Assembly: GCA_020632755.1 (NCBI GenBank) | Contig: JACKEY010000005.1 | Location: 1-64,000 of the forward strand | Direction: 5' to 3' | From: Alphaproteobacteria bacterium | Lineage (GTDB): Bacteria; Myxococcota_A; UBA796; UBA2385 | DNA length: 64,000 nt | Part shown: positions 18,945 through 27,510 of the stretch, piece by piece | Position numbering within the stretch: the stretch's first letter is position 1 | Layout: each line of letters starts with the position of its first letter | Translations under genes and position numbers: made by a program | The notes under the pieces: generated by a model | The model's input: the letters and a program-made list of their open reading frames with translations, nothing else | What the model was told of the DNA's origin: nothing | The model's database searches: none

Positions 18945-19523
18945 CTAGTAGTAGCCGCCGCTGATGTCGGTCTCGCACTCGCCGGCGTCGCCGTCACCGC
19001 CGCTGTACTGGCACTCGCTGACCGCGGCCGCCGCCGAGGCGCTGACGTCCACGGTCTCGCCGCCGGGGCAGGTGATGGTGTAGCTGCCGTCGGCCTTGAT
19101 GCACCAGACCTGCTGGGCGCCGTCGCCGTTGCGGGTGTAGGTCGTCGTGCTGAAGCACTCGCCCGAGGGGCTGGTGACGGTCTCGCCGACGGCGCAGACG
19201 CTGCCCGAGCTGGCGGTCAGGGTGGTGATGACCACGGGGCTGGTCGGGTCGGTGTAGTCGATGTCGGACGTGACGCTGGCGCCGTTCTCCCAGGTGAAGT
19301 CGGTGGCGCCGGTGGTGGCGTCGATCTCGCCGGTGCACTCGCCGCTGGGGTCGAAGCAGTCGGCCATGAAGTCGTAGACGCAGGTGCCGGCCATCGGGTT
19401 GTAGTCGGGATCGTCGCAGCCGCCGGTCGCGGCGCTGCCGCCGGAGTCGCCGTCCTTGTCGCCACAGGCGACCAGGGGCAGGGTGCAGAGGGCGGCGAAC
19501 AGGCCGAGCTTGCGGAAGGTCAT
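18945..19523 (-). CDS. cysteine-rich lipoprotein of unknown function
   Basis: The 192-residue lipoprotein has a canonical signal (MTFRKLGLFAALCTLPLVAC) followed by the polar linker GDKDGDSGG. The mature chain has about eleven cysteines and many Thr, Ser and Gly residues, suggesting a disulfide-bonded extracellular beta domain. I do not recognise the family. GGAG lies 6 bases before the ATG, and the 10 bases covering it are perfectly complementary to a segment about 113 bases upstream in the leader. It follows the CHAT gene in the same direction with a 163-base gap. Confidence 0.75.
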   Translation of the reverse strand: MTFRKLGLFAALCTLPLVACGDKDGDSGGSAATGGCDDPDYNPMAGTCVYDFMADCFDPSGECTGEIDATTGATDFTWENGASVTSDIDYTDPTSPVVITTLTASSGSVCAVGETVTSPSGECFSTTTYTRNGDGAQQVWCIKADGSYTITCPGGETVDVSASAAAAVSECQYSGGDGDAGECETDISGGYY

Positions 19524-19655
19524 GGTGTCTCCATGCGAGGGGCGTGTCCGGCCGTGCGGACGGTGAGCGCCGTCGCAGCGCGGGACCTCCGGACGCGGAC
19601 GACCCTATGACGACGCTTCGCTGCCTGTCTCTCTCACCGGCTCTCTGGAGACACC
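19524..19655 (-). promoter_or_regulatory. leader with anti-Shine-Dalgarno pairing and possible -10
   Basis: On the minus strand GGTGTCTCCA (19646-19655) is an exact complement of TGGAGACACC (19524-19533), which contains the ribosome site and abuts the ATG. A possible -10 (CATAGGGT, 19602-19609) lies between them: a transcript starting there would lack the upstream arm, while read-through from the CHAT operon would contain it. Confidence 0.3.
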
Positions 19656-19686
19656 TCGTCGCAGGCCCCGCCGGGTCACCGCGGCC

Positions 19687-22389
19687 TCAGCGCCAGTCGC
19701 CCACCAGCACGAAGGGAGCCCAGTAGAACGGGCTCGACAGGCGCTCCTGGGCCAGGATGCCGCGCTGGGCGGTCGCCAGGGCCCGGGCCGGGTCCCGGCC
19801 GGCGGCGAGCTCGGCGTAGAAGGCCTCCATCAGCTTCTGGGTGCCTTCGTCGTCGACCTTCCACAGGCTGCCGACCAGGGTCTCGACCCCGGCCCGCTGG
19901 AACTGGGCCGCCAGGCCCTCGATGGACACCCGGGGCACCGTGGCGCCGTCCGCCCCCAGCAGCGGCGGGCCGCCCGGATCGACAGGCACGGCGGACTCGC
20001 AGGCGGACAGCACGACCAGCCGGGTGTCCTGCAGGAAGGCGCCCAGGCCGGGGATCTCGCGGGCGGTGAGCCGGCCGTCGCGCTCGGGGGCGGCGTCGTC
20101 GCCGGTCTCTTCGGGGGCCAGGACCAGGAAGCTCTGCTCGGGGCGGGTGGGGTCCACCCAGCCGTGGGTGGCCAGGTGCACGGCCTGCTTGCCGACGCCG
20201 TGCTCGCGCAGCGCGGCCTCGGTGCCGGCGGCGCCGATGAGCACCCGGGCGCCCGGCATCTCCGCGGCGATGCTGCGGACCTCGGCCTCGGCGCCGGGCA
20301 GGGTGCCGTCGGGGTTGCCGACCAGCAGCAGCCCCGTGCCCGCCAGCCGGGTGCGCGGCGCCAGTCCCGCCCGCGGGCGCAGGCTGCCGACGTGGGTGAC
20401 GCGGGCCAGGGCGACGTCTTCGACCAGCCAGTGCCCGTCGCGGCGCAGCGCCGAGAAGGGCAGGTGCCGGAACAGGCCGGTGGGCGACAGGACCAGCACC
20501 TCGGCGCTGGCCAGCTCGGCGGCGATCGGGTCGAGCAGGGTGGCGCCCAGGCCATCGGCGGCGGCGGTCACCGCCGCGGGGGACACCAGCCCCGGCATGT
20601 GCATCGCGCCGAGCAGGGTCCGCAGCTGGCGATCGAAGGCCGGCAGGTCGACCGTGGTCTTCACGACGCGCAGCCCGTCCCGGCGCACCACCATCAGCAC
20701 CAGCTGGTCCCCCAGCAGCACCGGCTGGACCACGACGACACCGGGGTCCAGGTCGGCCTGGACGGCCTCCAGGTCGCGCGGGTCCAGGCGCACCAGCTCG
20801 TCGAAGCCTGTCCACGTCGCGCGCAGGTGATCGACCTCCTCGGCGAACTGCACGCGCAGGGTGGCCAGCTGCTCGCGCAGGGCCTTGGCGCGGGGCGAGT
20901 CGGCGTCGCGGGCGGCGGCCTCGGACTCGAGCGCCTCGGCCAGGAAGGCCTCCTGGGCGACCAGGGCCTGGTAGCGGGCGGCCTCCGGCGCGTCGGCGGC
21001 GCCGGCGGCGGGCAGGCTCGCCAGCTGCAGCCGCTGGGCGTACAGGAAGGCGTCGGTGTCGCGCCCCTCGGCCAGGAGCGCCTCGATCAACCGCTCGTAG
21101 ACCGCGGTGTGGCTGCCCACGAAGCCGGCCGCGGCGTCGGGCTCGAGGCCGGCGCGGGTGCGCTCCAGCTCGACGACCGCCTGCTGCAGCGCCTCGATGC
21201 CCGGTGCGCGGCGGCCCTGATCCAGCAGCCGGGTGCCCTGCTCGGCCAGGGCCCGCCAGTGGATGTCGACCTGGTGGGTGCTGTCGGCGAGCTTCTCGGC
21301 CTCGCGCGCGAGCTTCTCGGCCTGGCCGGCGTCGTCGAGGGCCTGGGCCAGCGCCAGGGCGGCCTGGGCCCGGACGCGGGGGCTCTTCGCCCGGCGGGCC
21401 TCGTCGTGGGCCCGGCGCAGCAGGTCGGCGTCCCCCTGCAGCAGGCCGAGCGCGATGGTGGCGGCGACCGCGTCGTCGGTGGCGCCCTTGGACGCGAAGG
21501 CGTCGGCGGCGGCCTGGATGCGCTTGCGGGCCCCGTCGGCGTCGCCGCTGCGGGCCAGCAGCTGCCCCAGGGCGAGCTGCAGGCGGGCCTGGCGCAGCAC
21601 GTCCTTGCGCTGGCGGGCGGTGGCCAGCGCATCTTCGAGCAGCTCGACGGCGCGGCTGGCGCGGCCCAGCTCGACCAGCAGCAGGGCCATGGCCGTCTGG
21701 GCGTCGGCCTCGCCGGTGAGCTCGCCGGCGGCCCGGTACAGCGACAGCGCCTGTTCCAGGGACGACAGTCCGGAGCCCAGCTCGCCGGCCTCCCAGGCGG
21801 CGATGCCCTGGCGGCTGGCGGCGTCGGCGGCGCCGATCCGGTCGCCCAGGGTGTCGAACAGCTGACCGGCGGCGGCCCAGGCCTTGCCGGCGCCGATGTG
21901 GTCGCCGACGGCCGAGCGCGCGTCGCCCAGCACCAGGGCGGTGGTGGCCGCGACCTGGGCCTGGCCGGCGTCCCGGGCGTCGGCGAACAGGGTGGACAGC
22001 CCGTCCGCCGCCTTGCGGGCGTCGCCTCGGGCCAGCTGCACCTGGCCCACCGCGACCCGTCGCTGCAGGTCCAGGGCCGGATCCCCGGCAGCGGTACAGA
22101 CCGGGGCCAGCTGGTCGAGCAGCGCCTGGGCGTCGTCGACCGCGCCCGCCTTGCGCAGGGCCGCCGCCAGACGCAGGCCCAGGGCGACCTGGTCGGCAGG
22201 CGCGTCGGCTGCGCGGGCATCGGCGTAGGCGGCGCCCCAGTGCTGGATCGCCCCCGCCAGATCGCCGCGCTCCCAGGCGGCGTCCCCGTCGTCGACCGGC
22301 CCGGCCAGGGCGGTCCCGGGCAGGGCGACCGGCCCCACGGTCCCGGCCAGCGCCAGGGCCAGCGCCACCCCCCGCAAACGGCCGCGCAT
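19687..22389 (-). CDS. CHAT-domain (caspase-like) protease with TPR-like N-terminal region
   Basis: The 900-residue protein has an N-terminal signal sequence ending near ALAGPVDDG. A long TPR-like helical array spans about residues 30-480. The C-terminal CHAT domain (about 560-900) has the catalytic histidine in AVHLATHGWVD (about H742) and cysteine in VVLSACESA (about C797), followed by the family's usual GVETLVGSLWKVDD and FYWAPFVLVGDW. CHAT proteases are caspase/separase relatives that cut partner proteins. The signal places it outside the cytoplasm, unlike gasdermin- or CRISPR-linked CHAT proteases. It is the last gene of a five-gene coupled operon; its ATG overlaps the upstream stop by one base. 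Confidence 0.88.
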   Translation of the reverse strand: MRGRLRGVALALALAGTVGPVALPGTALAGPVDDGDAAWERGDLAGAIQHWGAAYADARAADAPADQVALGLRLAAALRKAGAVDDAQALLDQLAPVCTAAGDPALDLQRRVAVGQVQLARGDARKAADGLSTLFADARDAGQAQVAATTALVLGDARSAVGDHIGAGKAWAAAGQLFDTLGDRIGAADAASRQGIAAWEAGELGSGLSSLEQALSLYRAAGELTGEADAQTAMALLLVELGRASRAVELLEDALATARQRKDVLRQARLQLALGQLLARSGDADGARKRIQAAADAFASKGATDDAVAATIALGLLQGDADLLRRAHDEARRAKSPRVRAQAALALAQALDDAGQAEKLAREAEKLADSTHQVDIHWRALAEQGTRLLDQGRRAPGIEALQQAVVELERTRAGLEPDAAAGFVGSHTAVYERLIEALLAEGRDTDAFLYAQRLQLASLPAAGAADAPEAARYQALVAQEAFLAEALESEAAARDADSPRAKALREQLATLRVQFAEEVDHLRATWTGFDELVRLDPRDLEAVQADLDPGVVVVQPVLLGDQLVLMVVRRDGLRVVKTTVDLPAFDRQLRTLLGAMHMPGLVSPAAVTAAADGLGATLLDPIAAELASAEVLVLSPTGLFRHLPFSALRRDGHWLVEDVALARVTHVGSLRPRAGLAPRTRLAGTGLLLVGNPDGTLPGAEAEVRSIAAEMPGARVLIGAAGTEAALREHGVGKQAVHLATHGWVDPTRPEQSFLVLAPEETGDDAAPERDGRLTAREIPGLGAFLQDTRLVVLSACESAVPVDPGGPPLLGADGATVPRVSIEGLAAQFQRAGVETLVGSLWKVDDEGTQKLMEAFYAELAAGRDPARALATAQRGILAQERLSSPFYWAPFVLVGDWR

Positions 22390-23225
22390 CACAGATCCAT
22401 GGCGGCGAGCTGGGTCCGGGCGGCTTCCAGGGCCGGGTCGGCGGCCACCGCGGTCTCGAAGGCCTCGCGGGCCCGGGCCAGGTCCTTCTTGTCCAGGTGG
22501 ATCAGGCCCTGGCCGAAGGCGACGGCGGCGTCGAGGGCTTCGGGGTCGGGGGCCGCGATCTCGGCGCTGCTGCCCCCGCCGGGGCGTCCGCTCACGAAGG
22601 TCTCTCCCGTCCCGGCATTGCCTCCTCCGGCACTGGCGCGGTCTCCGGTGGGGTCGGCCGGGGCGCCTCCTCCCGCTGCGCCTCCTCCTCCTCCCGCACC
22701 CTTCAAGGCGCCGACCAGCGCCTGGCCGAGCTCCTGCTCCAGCCGCAGGAACTCCGGCGCCGTGCCGTTCACGCCGGTGGCGAACTCGATCTCGCCGGTC
22801 TCGACCCGCACGACCCGGGCGTCGATGCGCAGGGTGCCGACCAGGGCGAAGTAGCTGCCGAGCACCATGCGCTCGACGCCCAGCAGCCGGCCGACCTTCG
22901 CGGCGGTGTCGGGGTCGACGACGCCGCTGTGGCCGAGCTCGAGCTCGTCGAGCAGGGCCTGGAGCTGGGTGCGCTCGACCACCTTGACGCCCAGCCCGCT
23001 GCCGGCCGCCTGCTGCAGATCGGTGATCAGCATCTGGGTGAGGCCGACCTTGAGCGGCTCGAGCTCGGGGTTGCCCTGGTTGTGGAAGTACAGGACCGCC
23101 AGCGTCCCGGGGCCGCTGGCGCGGGCGGGGGAGGGGAGGAGGACGCCGCCCGCCGTGGCCGCGAGCGGGACGGCGAGCAGGGAGGCGGTCAGACCGACGA
23201 GCAGGTCGCGGCGGGAGGAGGTCAT
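22389..23225 (-). CDS. CsgG/TolB-N-like envelope protein with Tat-type signal
   Basis: The 278-residue protein starts with a twin-arginine-like signal (SRRDLLVGLTASLLAVPLAATA). Residues about 38-165 form a CsgG-like alpha/beta domain (LAVLYFHNQGNPELEPLKVGL, VVERTQLQALLDELEL, VGRLLGVERMVLGSYF, IDARVVRVETGEI), typical of envelope proteins that sense or assemble secreted structures. A Gly/Ala-rich linker follows, then one or two TPR-like helices at the C-terminus (LDKKDLARAREAFETAVAADP). It is a shorter paralogue of the product of 25444-27396 in the same operon. It begins 6 bases after the CHASE2 gene. Confidence 0.75.
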   Translation of the reverse strand: MTSSRRDLLVGLTASLLAVPLAATAGGVLLPSPARASGPGTLAVLYFHNQGNPELEPLKVGLTQMLITDLQQAAGSGLGVKVVERTQLQALLDELELGHSGVVDPDTAAKVGRLLGVERMVLGSYFALVGTLRIDARVVRVETGEIEFATGVNGTAPEFLRLEQELGQALVGALKGAGGGGGAAGGGAPADPTGDRASAGGGNAGTGETFVSGRPGGGSSAEIAAPDPEALDAAVAFGQGLIHLDKKDLARAREAFETAVAADPALEAARTQLAAMDL

Positions 23226-23231
23226 GGCGGC

Positions 23232-24569
23232 TCAGGGGGCGTCGAGGGAGGCCCAGCCGCGCAGGTGGACCAGGAGGAGGGCGACGAGGGCGAGGGCCAG
23301 CGGGAGATCGAGCTCCAGCGCGAGGCCGTCGGTCCAGGAGAAGATCAGCACGCCGCCGGCGGCGACGAGGGCGCAGACGCCGAGCCACAGGGCGGCGTGG
23401 CGGGCGTCGGAGAGGCGCCGCCAGCTCAGGGACACGCCGGCGGCCAGGGCGATGCCCAGCAGCCAGGTCCACGGGCGGCCCACCAGCCGCAGGTGGTGGC
23501 CCGACAGCAGCAGATCGACGGCCTGGGCCTGGATGCGCAGGCCCGACATGTCGGCCCGCCGCAGCAGGGGCCAGCCGTAGGCGGTCACGAAGCGGTCGTC
23601 GCGACCGGCCCCGCCGGCGTCCACGCGGCCGACCAGCACGACCCGGTCGGCCAGGGCGGCGCGCACGTCGGCGGGCAGGTCGAGTGGCAGGTGCGCGCCC
23701 AGCTCGGCGGCGATGGCCTGCTGGGCGGACAGCCGCAGCAGCCGGGCGGCGGGCACGGTGGCGAGCCCCTGGCCGGCGGCGCCTTCGCGACCCTCGCGCC
23801 CGCGCAGGTTCAGATCCAGCGGCGCGTGCAGGGGCCGCGGCGTCGGGGGCAGGCCCAGGTTCTTCGTGCTGGCGTCGCAGCGCAGCCGGCCGCTGTCGCG
23901 CACCGCACAGGCCCGCGCGAGCTCGGCCTCGAGGGTGGCGACCGTCGCGCTGGGGTCGCGCTCGCGGGCCCGGAACAGCCAGGCGGCGGCCAGCGGCAGG
24001 GCCGGCGCGATGCGGTGTTCGTCCTGCTCGCCGCCGACCATGCCGAGGGGCCAGGCGCCTCCCAGCCGGGCGTGGCTGCTCCGGTGCACCAGCGGCACCC
24101 GCCGCACCAGCAAGGCATCGCTGAACAGCCGCCCCTCCTCGGCCTGCAGGTTGGCCGGGGCGCCGTGGATCGCCGCCAGGCCGGGGCTAGGACCGGCCGA
24201 GAAGGCCGCCACCGACGGATCGCCACGCACCACGCGCTCCGCGGCGAGCACCGCCCCGTGGGCGGCAGCCGCGGCCTGCAGCGCGTCGTCCCCCGGCGCC
24301 GGCTCGGTGAGCAGCGTGTCGAGCACCACGACCCGGGCGCCAGCTTCGTCCAGGGTGGCGACGAGGGTGGCCAGCAGGGCCCGCGGGGTCACCTCGGGCG
24401 AGGGCTCGGCCGGGTCCCACAGGTAGAGGGCTTCGTCGTCGATCGGCACCACCGCGACGTGGTCGGACAGCGGCGCGCCGCCGCGCACCGACAGGTACAG
24501 GTCCGAGAAGCGGCCCTGCAGCCCGGTGTAGGCCAGCAGCGCGATGGACACGGCGGTCACCACGACCAC
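23232..24569 (-). CDS. CHASE2-domain membrane sensor protein without output domain
   Basis: This protein has an N-terminal transmembrane helix, an extracytoplasmic CHASE2 domain (about residues 20-340: DHVAVVPIDDEALYLW, VVVLDTLL, LADRVVLVGRVDAGG, DRFVTAYGWPL, SGLRIQAQAVDLLLSG) and three C-terminal transmembrane helices. CHASE2 usually feeds a kinase, cyclase or CHAT domain; here no output domain is present and the CHAT protease is encoded separately. At the GTG chosen (24569) the protein is 445 residues and begins directly in the membrane helix. The open frame continues upstream through LSLLVRAAAYETA with only CTG codons as possible starts, so the N-terminus may be longer. Confidence 0.8.
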   Translation of the reverse strand: MVVVTAVSIALLAYTGLQGRFSDLYLSVRGGAPLSDHVAVVPIDDEALYLWDPAEPSPEVTPRALLATLVATLDEAGARVVVLDTLLTEPAPGDDALQAAAAAHGAVLAAERVVRGDPSVAAFSAGPSPGLAAIHGAPANLQAEEGRLFSDALLVRRVPLVHRSSHARLGGAWPLGMVGGEQDEHRIAPALPLAAAWLFRARERDPSATVATLEAELARACAVRDSGRLRCDASTKNLGLPPTPRPLHAPLDLNLRGREGREGAAGQGLATVPAARLLRLSAQQAIAAELGAHLPLDLPADVRAALADRVVLVGRVDAGGAGRDDRFVTAYGWPLLRRADMSGLRIQAQAVDLLLSGHHLRLVGRPWTWLLGIALAAGVSLSWRRLSDARHAALWLGVCALVAAGGVLIFSWTDGLALELDLPLALALVALLLVHLRGWASLDAP

Positions 24570-24643
24570 CGCGGTCTCGTAGGCGGCGGCCCGGACCAGC
24601 AGGGACAGCGGGCGCGGGTCGTCGGGGCGCGGCGGGGGCGAGG

Positions 24644-25447
24644 TCAGGGGGCCAGCCCGGCGCGGGCTTCGTAGGCGTCGCGCAGGCGCGACAGGGCGCC
24701 GTCGTCGGGGTGCGCCGCTACGGCCCGGTCCAGCAGCTGCAGGGCGTCACTGGGCAGGCCGGCCCGCCAGCGCACGGCGGCCTGCACGCTGGCCCGGCCG
24801 GCGGGATCGTCGGGCGGCAGGGCCTCGGCGGCGGCGTCCCCGGCCTGGACCAGGGCCTGGAGCTCGGCGGCCTGGTCGGGCTCGGCGACCTTGAAGGCAG
24901 CCACCGGACGGCCGTGGGCCTGGACGGCCCAGGTGCCGGGGGCCAGCGCGTCGGCCGGCACCGCGCAGGGTGTCTCGGTGCAGGACAGCACCTGGTCGCC
25001 GGCCGGGAAGGGGGCGAGCTCGACGGCCAGCCCGTCGCAGCCGTCCGGGCAGCGCCAGGCCAGTGCGTCCACCGACAGCACCAGCGACCCGGCGACCGGG
25101 CGGGTCAGCACCACGGGTCCGCCGGCGCGGGTGGCGCCGGCCTGGGAAGCGTCCACCTGGTGGCTGAGCAGCCCGGCCAGGGCGGGCGCCTGGGCGCTGG
25201 GGGCGGCGTGCAGGGCGGCCAGATCGACCGCCCCCGCCGTGGCGATGCGCTTCGCGTTGCCGCCCGCCAGCACCACCACCGCGCCACCGGGGCCCAGCAC
25301 CAGGCTGCTGCCGTCCTGGACCAGGAAGGGCGCGGGCGGCGCCGGCTTGCCGTCGACCTTCACGTCGCCTTCGGCGGCGGTGACCAGGGCGGGGGCCGCG
25401 TGGGCCGGCGACGACAGCGACAGGGCGGCGATCAGGAGGGGGCTCAT
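24644..25447 (-). CDS. FecR-like secreted protein
   Basis: The 267-residue protein has a short signal peptide (MSPLLIAALSLSSPAHA, no basic residue). Residues about 20-60 match the start of FecR-type domains (VTAAEGDVKVDGKPA, then LVLGPGGAVVVLAGG). The middle has two cysteine pairs around SCTETPC and RCPDGC. The C-terminus is helical and TPR-like (SDALQLLDRAVAAHPDDGALSRLRDAY). FecR domains act in the envelope as sensor or polymer-associated domains and often neighbour CHASE2 and CsgG-like genes. Its ATG overlaps the stop of the first operon gene (ATGA). Confidence 0.65.
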   Translation of the reverse strand: MSPLLIAALSLSSPAHAAPALVTAAEGDVKVDGKPAPPAPFLVQDGSSLVLGPGGAVVVLAGGNAKRIATAGAVDLAALHAAPSAQAPALAGLLSHQVDASQAGATRAGGPVVLTRPVAGSLVLSVDALAWRCPDGCDGLAVELAPFPAGDQVLSCTETPCAVPADALAPGTWAVQAHGRPVAAFKVAEPDQAAELQALVQAGDAAAEALPPDDPAGRASVQAAVRWRAGLPSDALQLLDRAVAAHPDDGALSRLRDAYEARAGLAP

Positions 25448-27396
25448 CGGGCTCGTTCCGGGATGGCGGTGCAGCGCTGGGTGATCATGCCGTACCAGGT
25501 GGCCAGCACGCCCCAGGCCATGGCGTTGCGGGACGGCTCCGGCATGGCGGGGTTGGCCAGGCCGGCGTGGAGCTGCGAACGCATGGTGTCCAGGTTTCCT
25601 TTCATGCTGATGCAGGTGCTGTCCGCCTGCTTGTCGGAGAGCAGCTTCACGTTCTCGGTGGCGGCGGCCAGGGCGGCCAGATCCGGGAACCGGGCCGGCA
25701 CGTCCGCGATGCAGCCCATGTCGCGGGCCGGGCCCACGATGAAGCCGCCCATCTGCAGCTGCAGCCGCTCGTGGGTGAACCGGCGGTCGGGGTCCTGCTC
25801 GGCGCGGGCCTCGGCCAGCCGCGCGACCCAGGCCTTGGCGCTGTTGCCCTGGTTCTGCAGGATCAGCGCGCAGACCGGACGGTCCATCTTCAGCCGCGCG
25901 GGGTCGCCCGAGGCCATCGCGCCGATCTCGGCTTCGAGCCGGTCGGGCGGGATGCCCAGGGTGCCGGCCATGAACCCGCCGTGCTGGTCGGCCTGGAGCA
26001 GGATCTCGTCGAGCCGGTTGAGCAGCATGTCCTTGCTGTCCTGGCCCTGGTGGCGGCCCAGCATCGCTTCCGTCCGGCGGGTGAGCGCGCTGTCGGCGCC
26101 CTGCTGACGGGCGTGCAGCCAGGCCCACAGGATGTCCAGGTGGTCGTGGAGCGACAGGGGACGTCGCTCGTCGTCGACCCGCTCGAGCTGGCCGGCGGCC
26201 TTGGCGTCGTCGATGAGCGCCTGCACGGCGGCCTGGTGCTCGGCCTCGGTGCGGCAGGACAAGACGCTCTCGATCATGCCGCTGCCGCGCCGCCCGGCGT
26301 AGGTCTGCCGCGTGTCCAGGATGAAGGCGGTGGTGCCGCGGAACAGCCCCTCGTCCGTGGCCCGGGTGCTGATCCCCAGTCGGACACGGGCCTTGGTCGC
26401 CTCGTCCGACCACAGGTCCAGCTCCTTCGCGAGCATCAGGGCGCGGTAGCCGACGACCGGGGACGCCTGGGGCACCTGCACGTCGAAGCCGGTGTGCCGC
26501 AGGAAGGCCGCCATCTCCTCGGCCCGCTGGCAGTGCAGCCCGGCGTCGGCCAGCACCTGCTGCCGCACCATGAAGCCGGCCATGCTGTCGGGGTCGTGGC
26601 GGAAGTCACGGGGGCGCTCGCGCTCGTCGGGGATCGTGGCCAGCGCCTTGCGGAACCGCTCGTCCAGGAAGGCGTCGGCGACCAGCCGCTGTTCCTGGCG
26701 GGCGGCTTCCAGCTGGTTGCGCAGGGCGGCCAGGCTGGCGCGGGCTTCTTCGAACTCCGGGTCGGCGGCGACGGCACGCTCGAAGGCGGCGGCGGCTTCG
26801 GCCAGCTCGCCGCGGTCCTGGTGGTGCAGGCCCTCGCCGTAGGCGGCGAAGGCGCCGAACTGCTCGGTCGGCGCCTGGAGCATGATCTTGCGCATCGCGC
26901 CCATGGACAGCGCGACCTCCAGCCCTTCCAGCAGCTGCTCGACCAGCGCCTTCTCGACGGCGACGAACTCCTGGACCGTGCCCTGGCTGTCGGCGGCCTG
27001 GACGATCTCGCCGGACTCGACCCGCACCAGCCGGGCGTCGAGCAGGAAGGTGTCGGCCACCACGCTGTAGGAGCCCGTCAGCACGACCTGGGCGCCCAGG
27101 CCCCGGCCGAGCTTCTGGGCTGTGGCGGGATCGACGTAGCCGCCCTCGGCGAGGTCGATCTCGCCGAGCAGATCGCCCAGCCGCTCGCGCTCGACCAGGG
27201 TCAGCCCGTCGGCCTGGGACAGGTCCGAGACCAGCATGCCGGACAGGGCCGTGCCGAGGCCGGCGTACTGCTCGCTGCCCGAGCCCTGGGACAGGGGGAG
27301 GACCGCGACGGTCGTGGCCAGGGCCGGCAGGCACCACAGCAGCAGGACCGGGACGAGGGCGAGGCTCTTCAGCATGTGGCGGACGAGGCCGGACAT
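25444..27396 (-). CDS. CsgG-like envelope protein with TPR and unique C-terminal domain
   Basis: This 650-residue protein is the first gene of the CHAT operon. After a signal peptide (MSGLVRHMLKSLALVPVLLLWCLPALA) comes a CsgG-like domain at about 28-170 (TVAVLPLSQGSGSEQYAGLG, LTLVERERLGDLLGEIDLAEGG, LGAQVVLTGSYSV, LLDARLVRVESGEIV). A TPR-like stretch follows (GELAEAAAAFERAVAADPEFEEA). The remaining ~400 residues are helical, with several cysteines, and belong to no family I recognise. A later ATG at 27375 is possible. Its first 300 residues parallel the product of 22389-23225, so the operon holds two diverged copies of the same module. Confidence 0.72.
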   Translation of the reverse strand: MSGLVRHMLKSLALVPVLLLWCLPALATTVAVLPLSQGSGSEQYAGLGTALSGMLVSDLSQADGLTLVERERLGDLLGEIDLAEGGYVDPATAQKLGRGLGAQVVLTGSYSVVADTFLLDARLVRVESGEIVQAADSQGTVQEFVAVEKALVEQLLEGLEVALSMGAMRKIMLQAPTEQFGAFAAYGEGLHHQDRGELAEAAAAFERAVAADPEFEEARASLAALRNQLEAARQEQRLVADAFLDERFRKALATIPDERERPRDFRHDPDSMAGFMVRQQVLADAGLHCQRAEEMAAFLRHTGFDVQVPQASPVVGYRALMLAKELDLWSDEATKARVRLGISTRATDEGLFRGTTAFILDTRQTYAGRRGSGMIESVLSCRTEAEHQAAVQALIDDAKAAGQLERVDDERRPLSLHDHLDILWAWLHARQQGADSALTRRTEAMLGRHQGQDSKDMLLNRLDEILLQADQHGGFMAGTLGIPPDRLEAEIGAMASGDPARLKMDRPVCALILQNQGNSAKAWVARLAEARAEQDPDRRFTHERLQLQMGGFIVGPARDMGCIADVPARFPDLAALAAATENVKLLSDKQADSTCISMKGNLDTMRSQLHAGLANPAMPEPSRNAMAWGVLATWYGMITQRCTAIPERAR

Positions 27397-27430
27397 CGCG
27401 CTTCCGGGAGGAGTCGGGGGGACGTGGGCG

Positions 27431-27438
27431 CCTAACCC
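27431..27438 (-). promoter_or_regulatory. possible -10 element of the CHAT operon
   Basis: Minus strand reads GGGGTTAG about 35 bases before the first ATG of the five-gene operon (27396). It is the only TAG-core hexamer in the 114-base divergent gap facing this way. Confidence 0.35.
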
Positions 27439-27510
27439 CCGGGAGGCCGATCCTGCTCCGCGCAGTGGGGACCCGCGCCGCGGAGTAGGATGGACCGACC
27501 TGGAGGCCCG

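Noticed and set aside
24570..24643. Separate small gene or frameshift between the FecR-like and CHASE2 genes
   Set aside because: The CHASE2 frame is open throughout this gap; a longer N-terminus from a rare start is a simpler explanation.
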